DNA from: Nematostella vectensis
Lineage: Eukaryota > Cnidaria > Anthozoa > Actiniaria > Edwardsiidae
NCBI RefSeq assembly: GCF_932526225.1
Contig: NC_064038.1
Span: forward strand, 15,245,575 to 15,309,574
Direction of reading: 5' to 3'
DNA length: 64,000 nt
Positions within the stretch are counted from its first letter, which is position 1; each line of letters starts with the position of its first letter. The notes beneath the pieces are model-generated. The model saw nothing but the letters and a program-made list of their open reading frames with translations. It made no database searches and was not told the origin of the DNA. The translations under genes were made by a program, and so were the position numbers. Below, piece by piece: positions 52,054-63,112 of this stretch.

Positions 52054-52332
52054 GGTCACAGTGGAAATAAAAAAACTTCTCAATATTCAATTCCTTGTTT
52101 TGCTTTGCGGGTTTGCGTTTTTCATAAAAGAACTTTGAAGCATAAGTACGGAAGTTTGGGGGTGGTGGTAAAAAATGTTATTTCCAGTTAGACTGGTTAT
52201 AAACCGGTTATGTCCAGTTTGGTGATTGAGTTTACATCCTCATAACGTCATCGTGATTGACGTGTCACTTGACGATGACTCCTTTCTAGTTGGGCCAAGT
52301 AGGGACTGGGAGTTGCACGATTTACTGGATTG

Positions 52333-52442
52333 TGACACACAGGGTACCCGAGCGATGACCACAAAAACCAAGTCGCATAGTTATACCATATTTCTATACC
52401 TATGGAGCTCCGCGCGCGGCCTGCGGCCGCGCTGGCTCCGCT
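52333..52442 (+). repeat. GC-palindrome repeat family, copy 2
   Basis: Near-identical to 4101-4212: ACACAGGGTACCCGAGCGAT through CGCATAGTTATACCATATTT to the GCGGCCTGCGGCCGC palindrome and GGCTCCGCTA. Same orientation. Confidence 0.88.
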
Positions 52443-53814
52443 AAAAAAGGTAACTACATGGAGTAACTTTGAACATTATTTGTTTTTTGGTTAGTATTTT
52501 GTATAGTGGATGGAACGGCAACTGCGAGGAGGCTTTTGTTTAGGTTGTTTACTTAGCAAAGTCAACTTTTGTCCTAAATTCAACCGCGATGGTAGTACTG
52601 TACAGGACCCGAAATAATCCCAGGACCCGAAATGATCCCCAAAAGTACCCCCAAATGATCCTGGGACCCGAAACGATACCGAGAAGTCCCAAATATTTTT
52701 TTTTCTAAAATGATACCCATTACAGAAAATAAACATATGAACTTTGCTGTCTCATAAAGCTCTATGATTTGATGAGCCAGAGGTTGAAAGAGCTTTTATA
52801 GAAGCTGCAGAGAAAAAAACATTATATTGTGACATGAGAAAAAAAAGTTTTTTTAGGTTTGTAAGAAAACATTGAGATACCCAGGGTTATTGAAAATATT
52901 AGAGGTGGTATAAAAACAAGGCATATTTTTTAGGTAATAACAGATCCTCAAGGTCCTAATATGTATGTGCACCATTTTTTTTTAATCAAAACAGAATTCC
53001 AGAATAGTCTATTTAAATTTCAAGTGTTTATCCCTTAGGAAAGTTACATTCTAAAGCACAAGAGAGAAGGTTAATAAAGATATTTTTCCAATATTTCATT
53101 GCTTACTTTAAAACTTACACAAGAGAAAGAAAATGATAAAGCCCTATATTTGCAAGTTAAGTAAAGTAATTTAAAGAAGTAAAAGGAATTGGGACAGTTC
53201 AGGCAGGGAATGAGTACTTTTACCTCAAATACATTATGATAGTGTGATTTGCTGATATACTTATTAATGTATAGGGATTTGATATGTATTTGTTTATTGT
53301 TTTTAATTTTGAAGAGAATAAAATAGCACCCAGTTTATCGTGAGGAACTTTAATTGATCCTCATTTTAAAATAAATATGACCTCCCTTCACACCTGAAAG
53401 CCTTCCCTGTTAATCAAAGCATAAATTTATTTTGATAATTTTGCTGTATCAGTTGTCTATCAAGTATAGTTTAGTTAATGATATCCTTAGTAATGTTAAT
53501 AAATACTTTTTTTACCTAGAACAAAATACATATTTGTTCTAGGTATTCCCTAGGAGGATTGGGAGGACACCTTTTAATAATAATTGCAGTATTTATAGAA
53601 CATACAATCTTTATATGTTTTACATATGGTGGCGTTTTTGTGGGTGGTGGAACATGATGCATAATGATAGTGCAGGGAAGGGGGGTTCTAAACAAGTTTA
53701 TGCTGAAAAAAAAGTCATGTTGGCTCCTCTTTTAGGAAGTGCCTACATCTATTTTATATGTCTACTGCAAAATAATAAGATTATCGAAAAAAGACATACA
53801 GAAATACACAACAA
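52443..53814. other. No gene recognised; short AGGACCCGAAA repeats
   Basis: Degenerate repeats of GGACCCGAAA(T/C)(A/G)AT(C/A)CC lie at 52605-52680. The remainder is AT-rich with no exon. Confidence 0.55.
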
Positions 53815-54028
53815 ATATTGCCCGTTTCTGCTCACAAAGACAATTTTTTTAAGAATATCGGTCGCTATTTGAATACAAACTGATTATGATTGGATTTTGG
53901 ATGTTCTATGCAAAGGTTTCGAAAGATAGGCTATTTATAACCATATAACCATATATAAATAACGTCATAATGACGTTATATTGTGTTGCTATGGCAACAC
54001 AATATATCATTTTGTTCCTCTTTGTCAC
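53815..54028 (+). repeat. Dispersed ~215-bp repeat, copy 2 (partner at 16541)
   Basis: Starts ATATTGCCCGTTTCTGCTCA, ends near CATTTTGTTCCTCTTTGTC, and contains an AACGTCATAATGACGTTATATTGTGTTGCTATGGC-type palindromic centre. It truncates the gag-like relic that follows. Confidence 0.8.
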
Positions 54029-54029
54029 C

Positions 54030-55368
54030 AAGCGGGTTATCTGTTGGGGAGGTTAGCCATGCTTGCACCGGGGCATGCGAACCGTGCGGTGCGTGAGAGT
54101 GAGCTGGGTGAGATTGACCTTGCCTTTCCGCTGGTGGTTTTGCGACTGCATGCGTGCGCAAAATTGCACCCTTGTAAGGTGCACCCTTTCCCATTAAAAT
54201 TGCGGCAGATAATTTTTCCGTCCGCGGTGAACGTAGCTAGCGGGGAACGTGATTCGTTAGGCGGTGGAGCCCGCGGGGGCTGTGCTGGGTTAGGTTTGTG
54301 TGTTAGCGATGTAAGGAACACAGTATGCAAATGTGTGGAGTCGAAACTCCACGGGTAATTATATGCTGCTTACAGCTTGCGAAAATCGTTATCATACAAC
54401 AGTACCGACTTCCAGTCGAACTTGTTAACTAGTTCCATTACCTTAATGGTGTATGTAAGATACTCTTGAACGGTGTCCCTCGTTAAAAACTTCCCATCCA
54501 TTAAAAAAATATTGAAGATGCGAGTGTTCGCTACTACCCATTGCTGTATACTAACCTGGGTTTCCTAGGCCCGTAGGCTACTATGAGCCAAGCCTGGCCC
54601 TGTGCGCCTAAACACTCTTCTTCCTCCGTTGGAATTATGTTATCTATATAGTCTAAAATAAGTTTCGGTTTCTCACCCTTCGGTAGATCTCTTGGGGTGA
54701 GGAACATCGTAGCCTCGCTCTGGCTATTCAGCTGCTGCGTAGTAGATGTCGACGCCGCTAGTGGTTGCTGTTCAGCTGCTGGTAGATCTGCCATGCTTGG
54801 TAGAGCAGTCCATTGTGGAAGGCCCGGAGCTGTTGTAGACACCCCCAAGAGCTCGTCTAAGAGAGTGTGAAACCCCTGTTTTTTCTCCAACCCGCGTAAC
54901 GTTTTGGTTGTGAAATTTGCCCCTAGCGCTGATGCAGCGCCCGCATCCGGTTCTAACGGCTCTCTCGTGGGGAGTGGTGGGCAATGCTATCTCTTGAGGG
55001 GCTACACTGCCAGCCTTTTGTCCGCTATCTGCTGGCGTAAATTAGCTTCCTCTTGTTGGCGGATCAAAGCTTGCTCCTCCAGCTGTAGTTGTTTTAGTTC
55101 GGCTGTCAGTTCCGACACCGAATCCGTTGGAGTTGCTGCCTTCTTTCCTGACTCAAGTTTTATAGCTTTTCCGCCCTGTGCCGCTAGAGGTGGTGAAGTT
55201 TTTTTCTTCCTCTTCCATTCCTGCTTCTTCTTCCTCTCCGGGTTCTCCCGTACACGCCGGTGACGGAACGCCCCACTCGTGCTCGTTCTTTGATTCACCA
55301 CATCCAGAGCAAAGGTTTGCTCTTCTCTGCTTCTTCGGCGTTTTTCCTTTTCCTTCCTTTCTAGCCAT
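54030..55368 (-). pseudogene. Gag-like retroelement relic with Cys-rich fingers
   Basis: Read high to low from MARKEGKGKTPKKQRRANLC: a zinc-knuckle-like CSGCGESKNEHEWG..ACTG, a frame change into a Lys/Glu/Gln-rich coiled-coil stretch (LKQLQLEEQALIRQQEEANL), further frame changes near 54985 and 54890, LDELLGVSTTAPG, then WVVANTRIFNIFLMDGKFLT and VNKFDWKSVLLYDNDFRKL, and a C-terminal CCCH-type finger ICRNFNGKGCTLQGCNFAHAC. This order (knuckle, coiled coil, helical core, CCCH) is known from gag-like proteins of invertebrate retroelements. At least three frame breaks; no pol attached. Confidence 0.7.
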
Positions 55369-56273
55369 GACCAAGATTGGTAATGATTTTCAAAAAAAAA
55401 AAAAAACGAATAGTTTGCGCACTTTTTTTGTATGCGTATCGCACGCGCTCAAAGCATAAAGTGTAACTGAAGCATGTACTGTTCACTAGCACTATATGTT
55501 ATTTACATACACAACATAAATGTCAAAGGAAACTATAAATCACTGTTTGTGCAAACAAATGTGGGTCCTGTTGCTGCGATTTTCGCGTCTTTATCCTTTG
55601 AGTGCATGTTTGTCTCTTACACGATTATTTGTATTGTAAACAATAACGTTACGTACATTAATAAGCATATAAGGTCCACTAGTTTTTTAGTTCATATTCA
55701 CCCCTCATTCTTGTATCGTTCACATGCAACCGGTTTCCCACTATCGTACTAAAGATCGCTATGTGTTTTTACATTCTTTGTAAAAAAATTAAAACAAGTT
55801 GCAACGTAAAGACTCAAAGGTAAACTCAGGCGAACTCGCGCAATACTCCTTATTTGGTGATCCTTTCGCGCCAGTTCTAGCTTTAGCCGTGAGGGGACTG
55901 GGCAAGTAGGTGTTTTATAGACTGGTATATTCAAAGGGCTGTAAAAATAGGGGATTTGGTATAGCAAATTTTTAAGCATTCGAGATACTAGATATCGATG
56001 AATGAACGAAGCGAAGCGAGTGTCAAAATCGTAGGCGTGTCTTTGGAGGGGCCAACAAGACATGTGCGGTTGCAATGATTGCTTCTGGAGCTATAAAGAG
56101 CAGTTGAAATATCCCCCGTGGTTCCACTGTGATAAAGTTAAGCTAAGGTTTTTGAAATTGAAAACAAAACTTTCAAGGACGACATCACTGGAACAAACTC
56201 TAATACGGGGGATTTGTTCTCTTACATCATGTTCTCTTGTTTTAGCCATTGTTTTTTTTTTAATTAAGAACAG
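55369..56273. other. No gene recognised
   Basis: Includes an A-run near 55389. Frames at 55474-55752 (+) and 55749-56075 (-) lack support. The end carries a good polypyrimidine tract leading to the acceptor at 56273. Confidence 0.55.
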
Positions 56274-56351
56274 GTGTCAGACAGATGGAATTCGACATCA
56301 TTGGACCTACATTAATACATGCCGCATTGGGGTCTACCATCGCGGTCAAAG
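56274..56351 (+). CDS. Mosaic gene, candidate exon j (region Y)
   Basis: A 78-bp stretch between a strong acceptor (poly-T, AAGAACAG) and donor AAAG|GTAGGA, phase 1 at both ends, encoding VRQMEFDIIGPTLIHAALGS TIAVK split over the two parts. Fits the phase chain after the PA14 exon and before 57016, but is short and has no recognised motif. Tentative. Confidence 0.4.
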
Positions 56352-56859
56352 GTAGGAATGTCGTCCTACTTGACAAATACTGTGGTTTTTATAAGGTTTT
56401 GTTATGGTTAGACGATTTCCAAAAGCTAAATTACCCTCTGGCTTCCGTCATTCAAAATCCTTGAAGCGTTATTCATTGGCCAACACCGCACAAAGTATAA
56501 TTTCGTTGTCTGACTGATGTTAACGAGGAAATTGGAAATTATTTACGAAAGCTCGCGGTAAAGATGCCACAGCAGTAACATCGAAAGTTCGTGAAGATCA
56601 GGATTTAACACAAAAAAGTCCGCCTAAACTTTGTATTGGCAATTTTGCATTCCGCTTCCATATCTAGAAAACCATGCCCAAAATCCCGATAACGTTTAAT
56701 CTTATTAATGATATCCTATATTATTTGTTGCGCTGATTGGCATTCTTTAAATTATTCATTCCTGACCCTTGTGTACATGAGCAGTTCTGGTGATGGAGCA
56801 GCAATTCCACAAACAAAAGGTGCACGTTAAACAACAAAGTAAAAAAGCATAGGGCGCCA

Positions 56860-56965
56860 TAATAGCGACAGCGACAACAACAGCAGCAGAAATAAAAATA
56901 AGAACAGAAACAAAAATAGCAGCAGCAGCAATTATGATTAACAACAACAACAACAACAACAGCGA
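56860..56965. repeat. CAG/CAA/ACA-rich low-complexity tract
   Basis: Imperfect CAACAG/AACAACAAC triplets just upstream of exon k. Frames through it (including poly-Asn and the Cys/Val-rich antisense frames) are artefacts. Confidence 0.85.
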
Positions 56966-57015
56966 CAATAAAAGCGACCACAGCAGTAACAATGGTTTAA
57001 CGCTTTATTTTGCAG

Positions 57016-57191
57016 CAAAATACAAATTCTGTTGCGTTGGGATTTACTGTCCTCAATGTACAATAAAAGTGGAATTCCTAGCTTTTGGAAAAGCGCTTTT
57101 GGTGAGCGATGGTCTGCGTTTCACATGCAAGGATATAGTGTTTATGACCACCTTAGAGGCTGTTGTTCAACCGGGCTTATATCCACTAGAG
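57016..57191 (+). CDS. Mosaic gene, candidate exon k (region Y)
   Basis: Good acceptor (TTTATTTTGCAG) and donor (TAGAG|GTGAGA), phase 1 in, phase 0 out. Encodes KYKFCCVGIYCPQCTIKVEF, LAFGKALLVSDGLRFTCKDI and TTLEAVVQPGLYPLE: four clustered Cys followed by beta-type strands, as expected of an extracellular domain. Family not recognised. The phases match exons j and l. Confidence 0.55.
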
Positions 57192-57194
57192 GTG

Positions 57195-57342
57195 AGACAT
57201 AACAATAGAACATAGTAGGACATCAAGTGATGGTTTAATAAATAGGACATCAACTGAAGGTATAATAAATAGGACACCAAGTATGCTGGTATAATAAATA
57301 GGGCATCGAGTAATGGTAGGACATCAAGTATTGGTATAATAG
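57195..57342. repeat. ~27-bp tandem repeat (GGTATAATAAATAGGACATC)
   Basis: Five to six imperfect units of ATAATAAATAGGACA(T/C)CAAGT with variable spacers, beginning immediately after the donor of exon k. Confidence 0.8.
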
Positions 57343-57432
57343 GGGAGCCCCATAGGTATAGAAATATTGTATAGCTATGCGACTTGGTTTTTGTGGTCAT
57401 CGCGCAGGTACCCTGTGGTGTCACAATCCATC
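57343..57432 (-). repeat. GC-palindrome repeat family, copy 3 (inverted, palindrome lost)
   Basis: Reverse complement of the 4101/52333 family: GGAGCCCCATAGGTATAGAA, GCATAGCTATAC-type block and GCGCAGGTACCCTGTGGTGT. It ends at the tandem array instead of the GC palindrome. Confidence 0.8.
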
Positions 57433-58876
57433 CAGTCAATCATGCAACTCCCAGGTCCCACTCGGTCTCACGGCTTTTACGTGTTTTTACCGTCTCACTT
57501 TATTGCTTCAAAGTTCGTCTGTTCACAGAAAAAAAGGGAAGCTAGAAAATAATATTCAATGAGAAAATATACGGATTCAAATGGGCTGATTGTGGTCGAG
57601 GGAAACATTTTTTCTGAAGAAACTGAGAAGCCTGCGTACGAACCGAAAGTAAAATATACCCTCAAGTGTTCCGGGAGTTAATGCCTCCCGTCGAGTTCTT
57701 CTTCAATTGTAGCAGCAGAGGACTATAAAGAGGCTTTACATTACTATTCTCATCAAGATGTCACGAAGCAAATTAAAAACAGAAAGGTAATGTTATTACA
57801 TTATTATTTAAGAATAGAATACCTCAATACCTCATACCTCGGCAAGAAGAAAACACAAGTTTGTTCCTCACGATAACTTGAATTCAATGTAAGAGACCGT
57901 ATAAAATAAATCAGCAGTTTCCGTTATATTTTCTTACAGTTGTCAAGTTTTTTTTTGCTTTAATATTAATGTAAAAAGTTGTCGCCAAAACAAAACGTTT
58001 TATGGCCGTAGCTTCACATTGTGAACACAACTTTTGATTTTGCCGCTTGTCATTGATTTATCACCCACCGTGATTTTGATTAGCTAAAAAAGAAAATTTT
58101 CGAACGCTGATTGGTTGCAAGCAGTTTATTGGCTTTCTATTTCTGTGATTGTCTGTGTGAATCGTGACTTCTCAAAAGTCTTCCTTTTTCAAATAAAGCC
58201 TATATTGCTAAGGTAAGGAGGAGTTTAGCGGCTAAAAATGCTCAGTTGCATTGGAGAAATGATGTACTGTTTGGTATAATCCATCGAGAACTACAGTATA
58301 TCCGGCTATTTACATTCAGTAACAAGCGAATGTTTTCGAGATAACACAACAGATTCGCAATCAATAGTTTAATACATCAAAAAAGTAATTCTTTCTCTCT
58401 AGTTTTCATCTTATTTTCAAGATACTTATGCTCTTAAATGTGTTTCTATCACTTCTTAAAAATCCTAATTGAGATTTAATTTCTCTTTTTTTACTTCGTT
58501 TTTGTTTTCTTGTCTCTTTTATACCAAGCTGTTATTTGATAAAAAGTGCTTGCCTAGGTACATGAAATAATATAGCTGGTATAGCTATGAAATGCAAGGA
58601 TATCTTTATAGCTGGTTTGGATATGAAATGATGACAAGGATATCTTTTTTTTCAGGTGAAAAAAGCAAGGAATTAACCCAGATTCATTATGTAGGCTGGC
58701 TGAAAGCAAATGTAAATGAATGTTTTTCATATTCTTTTATTTTTAGTATAATTATATTCAATCAACCCGCATTCCTTTTACTATAGCCAACATAATATGC
58801 TCTTGCGGTGTTGACCCCTGCTATATTAGCTCTAGGATTTATTATTAGATTAAAAATTATATTAAAAACTCATATT
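57433..58876. other. No gene recognised
   Basis: AT-rich intron sequence; no exon, RNA or repeat border supported. Confidence 0.55.
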
Positions 58877-59108
58877 GTGTAGTTCCAGATAATATCCATA
58901 CCCCCTACTGAGGGGAGCGGAGGTATGACCCCTCCCCTCTGGAATTTCCAACTCCCTGAAAAAAATAAAATAAAAGCAGTAACTGTTAAGGAAAAAGGGC
59001 ATTTTACCCCTCTCCACCGTGGACATTCCTGGGCGTTTGAACCCCCCACCCCCTCATAATTCCCAATCCCCTCAAGGGAGGGGGTATGGATATTTTCTAG
59101 AACTACAC
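58877..59108. mobile_element. 232-bp MITE with ~30-bp TIRs
   Basis: Ends GTGTAGTTCCAGATAATATC and CATACCCCCT are mirrored by AGGGGGTATG and GATATTTTCTAGAACTACAC. Flanked by ATT on both sides, compatible with a 3-bp (or TA-containing) target duplication. The centre holds a second pair of CCCCTCCCCTC blocks. Confidence 0.85.
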
Positions 59109-61288
59109 ATTATGATGCTTGAAAACCAGAGTTCTTCTGTACTTGAAAGTTACTTACTGTTATTGCAAATGAACCAGTATAAAGATTGTATTATTCTCAT
59201 GTGCATTGATTTGCATAGGTAACAGCACATTGCTGGCATGAACTGTCATTAGCAAATGTAGATTGTCATATATGTTGTGTACCACACGTTGGGTACCCTG
59301 TGCGGGAGCGCGGTTACTTAGCCGGCCAGAGTGTTCTCCAGCTGTATGAACAGGCTCGTTGATTATATGCTAAATAAAGGTTCATTCACACCTTCCTACA
59401 TACTCAACATAGATAGTATTAATATGGTGTGTCCTGACCTACTGCACATTGTACCTATTTTTCTGGCATCTGTCCTCGTTAACCCTTAAACTATTTCAGA
59501 TGCTAGTACCCTTATTTATTCTGTATCTTTAAAAAAAAGAATGTATGTAAGCTTAGGGGTAAATAAAAGGTTGTGTTTTTTTTTTCTTCTAAATTGTTCT
59601 TTGGATTTGTTCAATGGCTTGGCCCTATTCATGGCTGATTAGCTTTTACTTATTCATGAGCATGGTTCAAGAGAGTTACTCATATGTAGTAATGACAGGG
59701 GAGAGGGGTTGGAATATTGTATTTCAAAATATATGGATGTTTGCTAGAGATGAAAGATGGATTAAGAGAAAAAGGATTTCATTTATCAAAAATTTGTTTT
59801 TAGTATCTAATCAGTTAATTGATAAAAATGTATAAAAAGGATTTCAAAATATATGGATGTTTGCTAGACATATAAGATGGAAGATGGATAAGAGAAAAAG
59901 GATTTCATTTATCAAAAAAATTGTTTTTAGTATCTAATGAGTTAATTGGTAAAAATGTATAAAAACAAATTAGGAATTGAGGATCAGGTATTTTGGGGGT
60001 TTGAAAGTTTTCAACCTTGGAGTTATGGGGTATGTAATTTTGGGTATTCTAGTTTGATTATAGATTTGGGCCCTTTAGTCTGATTATAGATTTGTAACGA
60101 GTGCAAAAAAGAAGATGAAATTGCTGTCTGTAATATCCCACTCTTTGTAAATCTATAGTCTTACTACTTTATATATTACCTGCCAGCAACCAGCTACTTC
60201 GTCTATTACCAAGTACAACCAGCCATCCATAGCCTAACATTCCCCCTTGCTTAAATACCTTAAATTATGCACTATCTGCTATTGTATTGTCTATCTACTA
60301 TAGCACTGTGTAAACTCAGTCATGATTTTTTATTTCAGGATAGTTCCCCTTACAAACTTGATAAGTCAGTTTGGAAGCAAAATATAATATCAACTCATCT
60401 CTTATTTATTCAAGAATCTCATATAAACTCGAGGGTCCCTTTTTCTGAAGGTCCTGAACCCAAAGAATTATTTTTTTTTAAAACAAGATTAACATAAATG
60501 AATAGGACTCAATTTATTAGTATTAAAATCTGATTATATGGCAAATTATAAATATATTTTTCGGTATCAATTTTCTATCAAGTTTAACTCTACATAAAGA
60601 GCACAAATCCCTCTTTTTATGCAAATAGTATCCTGGGTACTGACAATAAAAACTACTAATGGTGTCATTGTTCACGGTATTCTCTAGGGGGATTCGGAGA
60701 GAATAATTTTATAATAATAGAAAAGGTAAAAGTAATAAGCCATGCATTTTTATGCATTTTAGATAGGGCTCATTTTAGGAGTTGGGAAACCTGGAACATA
60801 GTCAAAGTGTAGAATCCTGTTGTTATATCCCTGGGTGTGTCTCTCGCTGAAGTTTAGTCTTTTTAGTGGTTGGGGAGAGGGGGGGGGGGGGTTGGGATGG
60901 GGACAAAGCCCTAGTTTAGAGTGGCAAATAAAGCTGGCTCCGCTTTTAGGCAGTGCCTAAATCTATATATTAAATAGGAGATCTAGTAATGACGTACTAA
61001 ATAGGGCACCAAAAATGGTTTAATAAAGAGGATATCAGATATTTTTATGATAATAAATTTCTATCAAGAAAACTCATTCATCCCAGAAAACATCGGACAT
61101 TGCTCCTTTTTTATCTTAGGAGAGTCCTGAATGATCGACATTAAGATACTTGCAAGATTTTATGCATTTAGGCTGTACAAATGCAAGTCGTTTCCCGATA
61201 TATTGTCCTATCCAAGAAATATATATAGATAGATATACCTTTTGTCTTTCCATCAGATTGTGACAGCTAAACAAAAGGTTCCTACATA
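59109..61288. other. No gene recognised; local ~120-bp duplication
   Basis: 59718-59837 and 59838-59962 are a tandem duplication (AATATATGGATGTTTGCTAG ... ATGTATAAAAA) with small changes. A G-run is near 60877, and the small GGCTCCGCTTTTAGGCAGTG repeat near 60945 is shared with 9531. No exon supported. Confidence 0.6.
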
Positions 61289-61435
61289 TATAGGTAATTC
61301 GCAGTCCGTTGTTGTTGAAGATGCGGCAGTTCTTTCTTGATATTTTCTTATCACAAGCGCCACACCTAAAAACACAGAAAACATCAAGAAAGAACTATGC
61401 CGCATCTTCAACAACAACGGACTGCGAATTACCAT
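61289..61435. repeat. Inverted 5' duplication of the Penelope-like element
   Basis: 61289-61345 is the reverse complement of 61384-61435 (GGTAATTCGCAGTCCGTTGT and complement) with a ~38-bp spacer. Head-to-head truncated fragments at the 5' end are a known outcome of Penelope-like insertion. Confidence 0.85.
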
Positions 61436-62422
61436 AGAAGCCAACAAGCGAGTAGTCAACTTCCTAGACGTCACATTCGACCTAAACCGCAACACCTACC
61501 AGCCTTTCACCAAACCGAACGCCCCACTACAGTACGTCCACCGCGAGAGCAACCACCCACCTACCATCACAAAGAATATCCCTGCCAGTATCAACAAACG
61601 CTTATCTACACTATCATCAGAAAAAGAAACCTTCGATCAAGCCGCCCCGCCATACCAGAAAGCACTCGACGAAAGTGGATATAACTACACGCTGCACTAC
61701 AAACCAAACACCACAAGCAAACGCAAGAACCGCCAGCGCAACTACATCATCTGGTACAACCCCCCTTTTAGCTAGAACACACCAACATCGGCCACAGATT
61801 CCTCTCACTCATAGAAAAGCCCTTCCCTAAAGACCACAAACTCAGAAAATTCTTCAACCGGAACACAATCAAAATCAGTTATAGATGCATGAGCAACGCC
61901 AAGCAGATAATTGACAGCCACAACAAACGCATAATCGCCCCATCAATAACAACCGAAGACGCCCCTACTTCCCTCGCCACCGCCAATAACAAAACATGCA
62001 ACTGCAGACAAAAGAACGCGTGCTTCCTTGACGGAAACTGCCTCCAATCATCTGTTATCTACCAAGCTACTGTAACAAGAATGGACAACAACACCTCCGA
62101 AACCTACGTAGGACTAACCGAGAACGAATTCAAGACAAGATAAAGAAACCACACCGCCTCATTCCGACACGCTAAACACAGAAACTCGACCGAACTAAGC
62201 AAGTACATATGGAGCCTTAAAGACAACGACATAGAACACTTTATTTCATTGAAAATCCTGTCATCTCACTCCACCTACAACAGCTCTAGCAAAAGATGTA
62301 ATCTCTGCCTCAAAGAAAAACTTATCATTATCCGCCAACCCAAGCTATCAACTTTAAACAAGCGTAACGAGCTAGTGTCTTCGTGCCGCCACAGGAACAA
62401 AGCCTTGTTATGCAACAGCTGA
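61378..62422 (+). pseudogene. Penelope-like element: RT C-terminus and GIY-YIG endonuclease, broken
   Basis: [60 protein letters not shown] and [11 protein letters not shown] match the RT thumb/linker of Penelope-like elements; after a frame change near 61775, HTNIGHRFLSLIEKPF, FFNRNTIKISYRCMSNAKQI, CNCRQKNACFLDGNCLQSSV, then the GIY-YIG core SETYVGLTENEFKTR, a nonsense codon, RNHTASFRHAKHRNSTELSK, IWSLKDNDIEHF and RCNLCLKEKLIII. The element is 5'-truncated (RT palm absent), with one frameshift and one in-frame stop. + strand. A 3' hammerhead motif follows 107 bases after the end. Confidence 0.92.
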
Positions 62423-62528
62423 ACTATTCAACTTTATCATAATAGCCATTAAAATTTCGCGCCCTATTTTTATGTTAATTTTATACATAGATAGTATATA
62501 AGTGATGGTAGTAATATATTCTTAATAA

Positions 62529-62571
62529 ATCTCCTGATGAGTGGGCAACCACGAAACAGGCTTGTAGAGAT
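62529..62571 (+). ncRNA. Hammerhead ribozyme (type I, short stem III)
   Basis: Core CTGATGA (62534-62540) and GAAA (62553-62556) are present. Stem II: GTGG (62541-62544) pairs with CCAC (62549-62552) around a GCAA tetraloop. Stem III: ACA (62556-62558) pairs with TGT (62563-62565), loop GGCT. Cleavage is expected after A62566 (UA). Stem I: ATCTC (62529-62533) pairs with GAGAT (62567-62571). All conserved core bases are met. Minimal stem III is typical of hammerheads carried by Penelope-like elements, in whose 3' region it lies. Confidence 0.88.
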
Positions 62572-62788
62572 GAAACTAGTACCTGGTCTTACCTCCTGAT
62601 GATAAACCTTGTGCTAGAATACACGTAAGGTTGCTTTACATCTCGAAGAGCTCTAAGAAATATCCCACCTTTCCATTTTGTAACTCCATATATATATTTT
62701 TTTTGTCATCCCCATTCTTGCCATTCCACGCCATCATATATGTTCCACATTTTCCTCCCTTCCAGATTATCTATCCACCTAACAACCC

Positions 62789-62828
62789 CCCCCCCACCAC
62801 CACCACCACCACCACCACCACCACCACC
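62789..62828. repeat. (CCA)n/(ACC)n microsatellite
   Basis: About 12 CCA triplets after a C9 run, merging into the polypyrimidine tract of exon l. Confidence 0.95.
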
Positions 62829-62840
62829 CACCCACCCCAG

Positions 62841-63042
62841 GTGCTTTGGTACAAATACACGCCTTCAACCGAAAACTGCAAATCCTTTTTCCATGCATCT
62901 CTGAGTGCACCTCCCCCCTTCAACAAATCCTGGCTACTTGCTCAATTGTCAATTTCATTCATTATTAAGGTTGCCTACTCCTTTGTGAACGAGAGCGCTG
63001 TCATGGTAACAAAGAAGCAGGTTGGCGAGATTCGGGTTACAG
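62841..63042 (+). CDS. Mosaic gene, candidate exon l (region Y)
   Basis: Acceptor CACCCCAG and donor TACAG|GTAAAA (exon ends after ACA-G), phase 0 in, phase 1 out, matching exon k. Encodes VLWYKYTPSTENCKSFFHAS, PPPFNKSWLLAQLSISFIIK and VNESAVMVTKKQVGEIRVT. The alternating hydrophobic strands and NES glycosylation site suit an extracellular beta domain. Together with exon k it would form a ~126-residue class-1 unit. Not recognised as a known family. Confidence 0.5.
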
Positions 63043-63112
63043 GTAAAAATAAGTGAATTTATTCTAATTAATTTTATCAATCGTTCCCCACCAATTCCAT
63101 ATTTGTTCTTAG

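Noticed and set aside
56721-56992. Val/Cys/Leu-rich - strand frames
   Set aside because: Complement of a CAG/CAA low-complexity tract.
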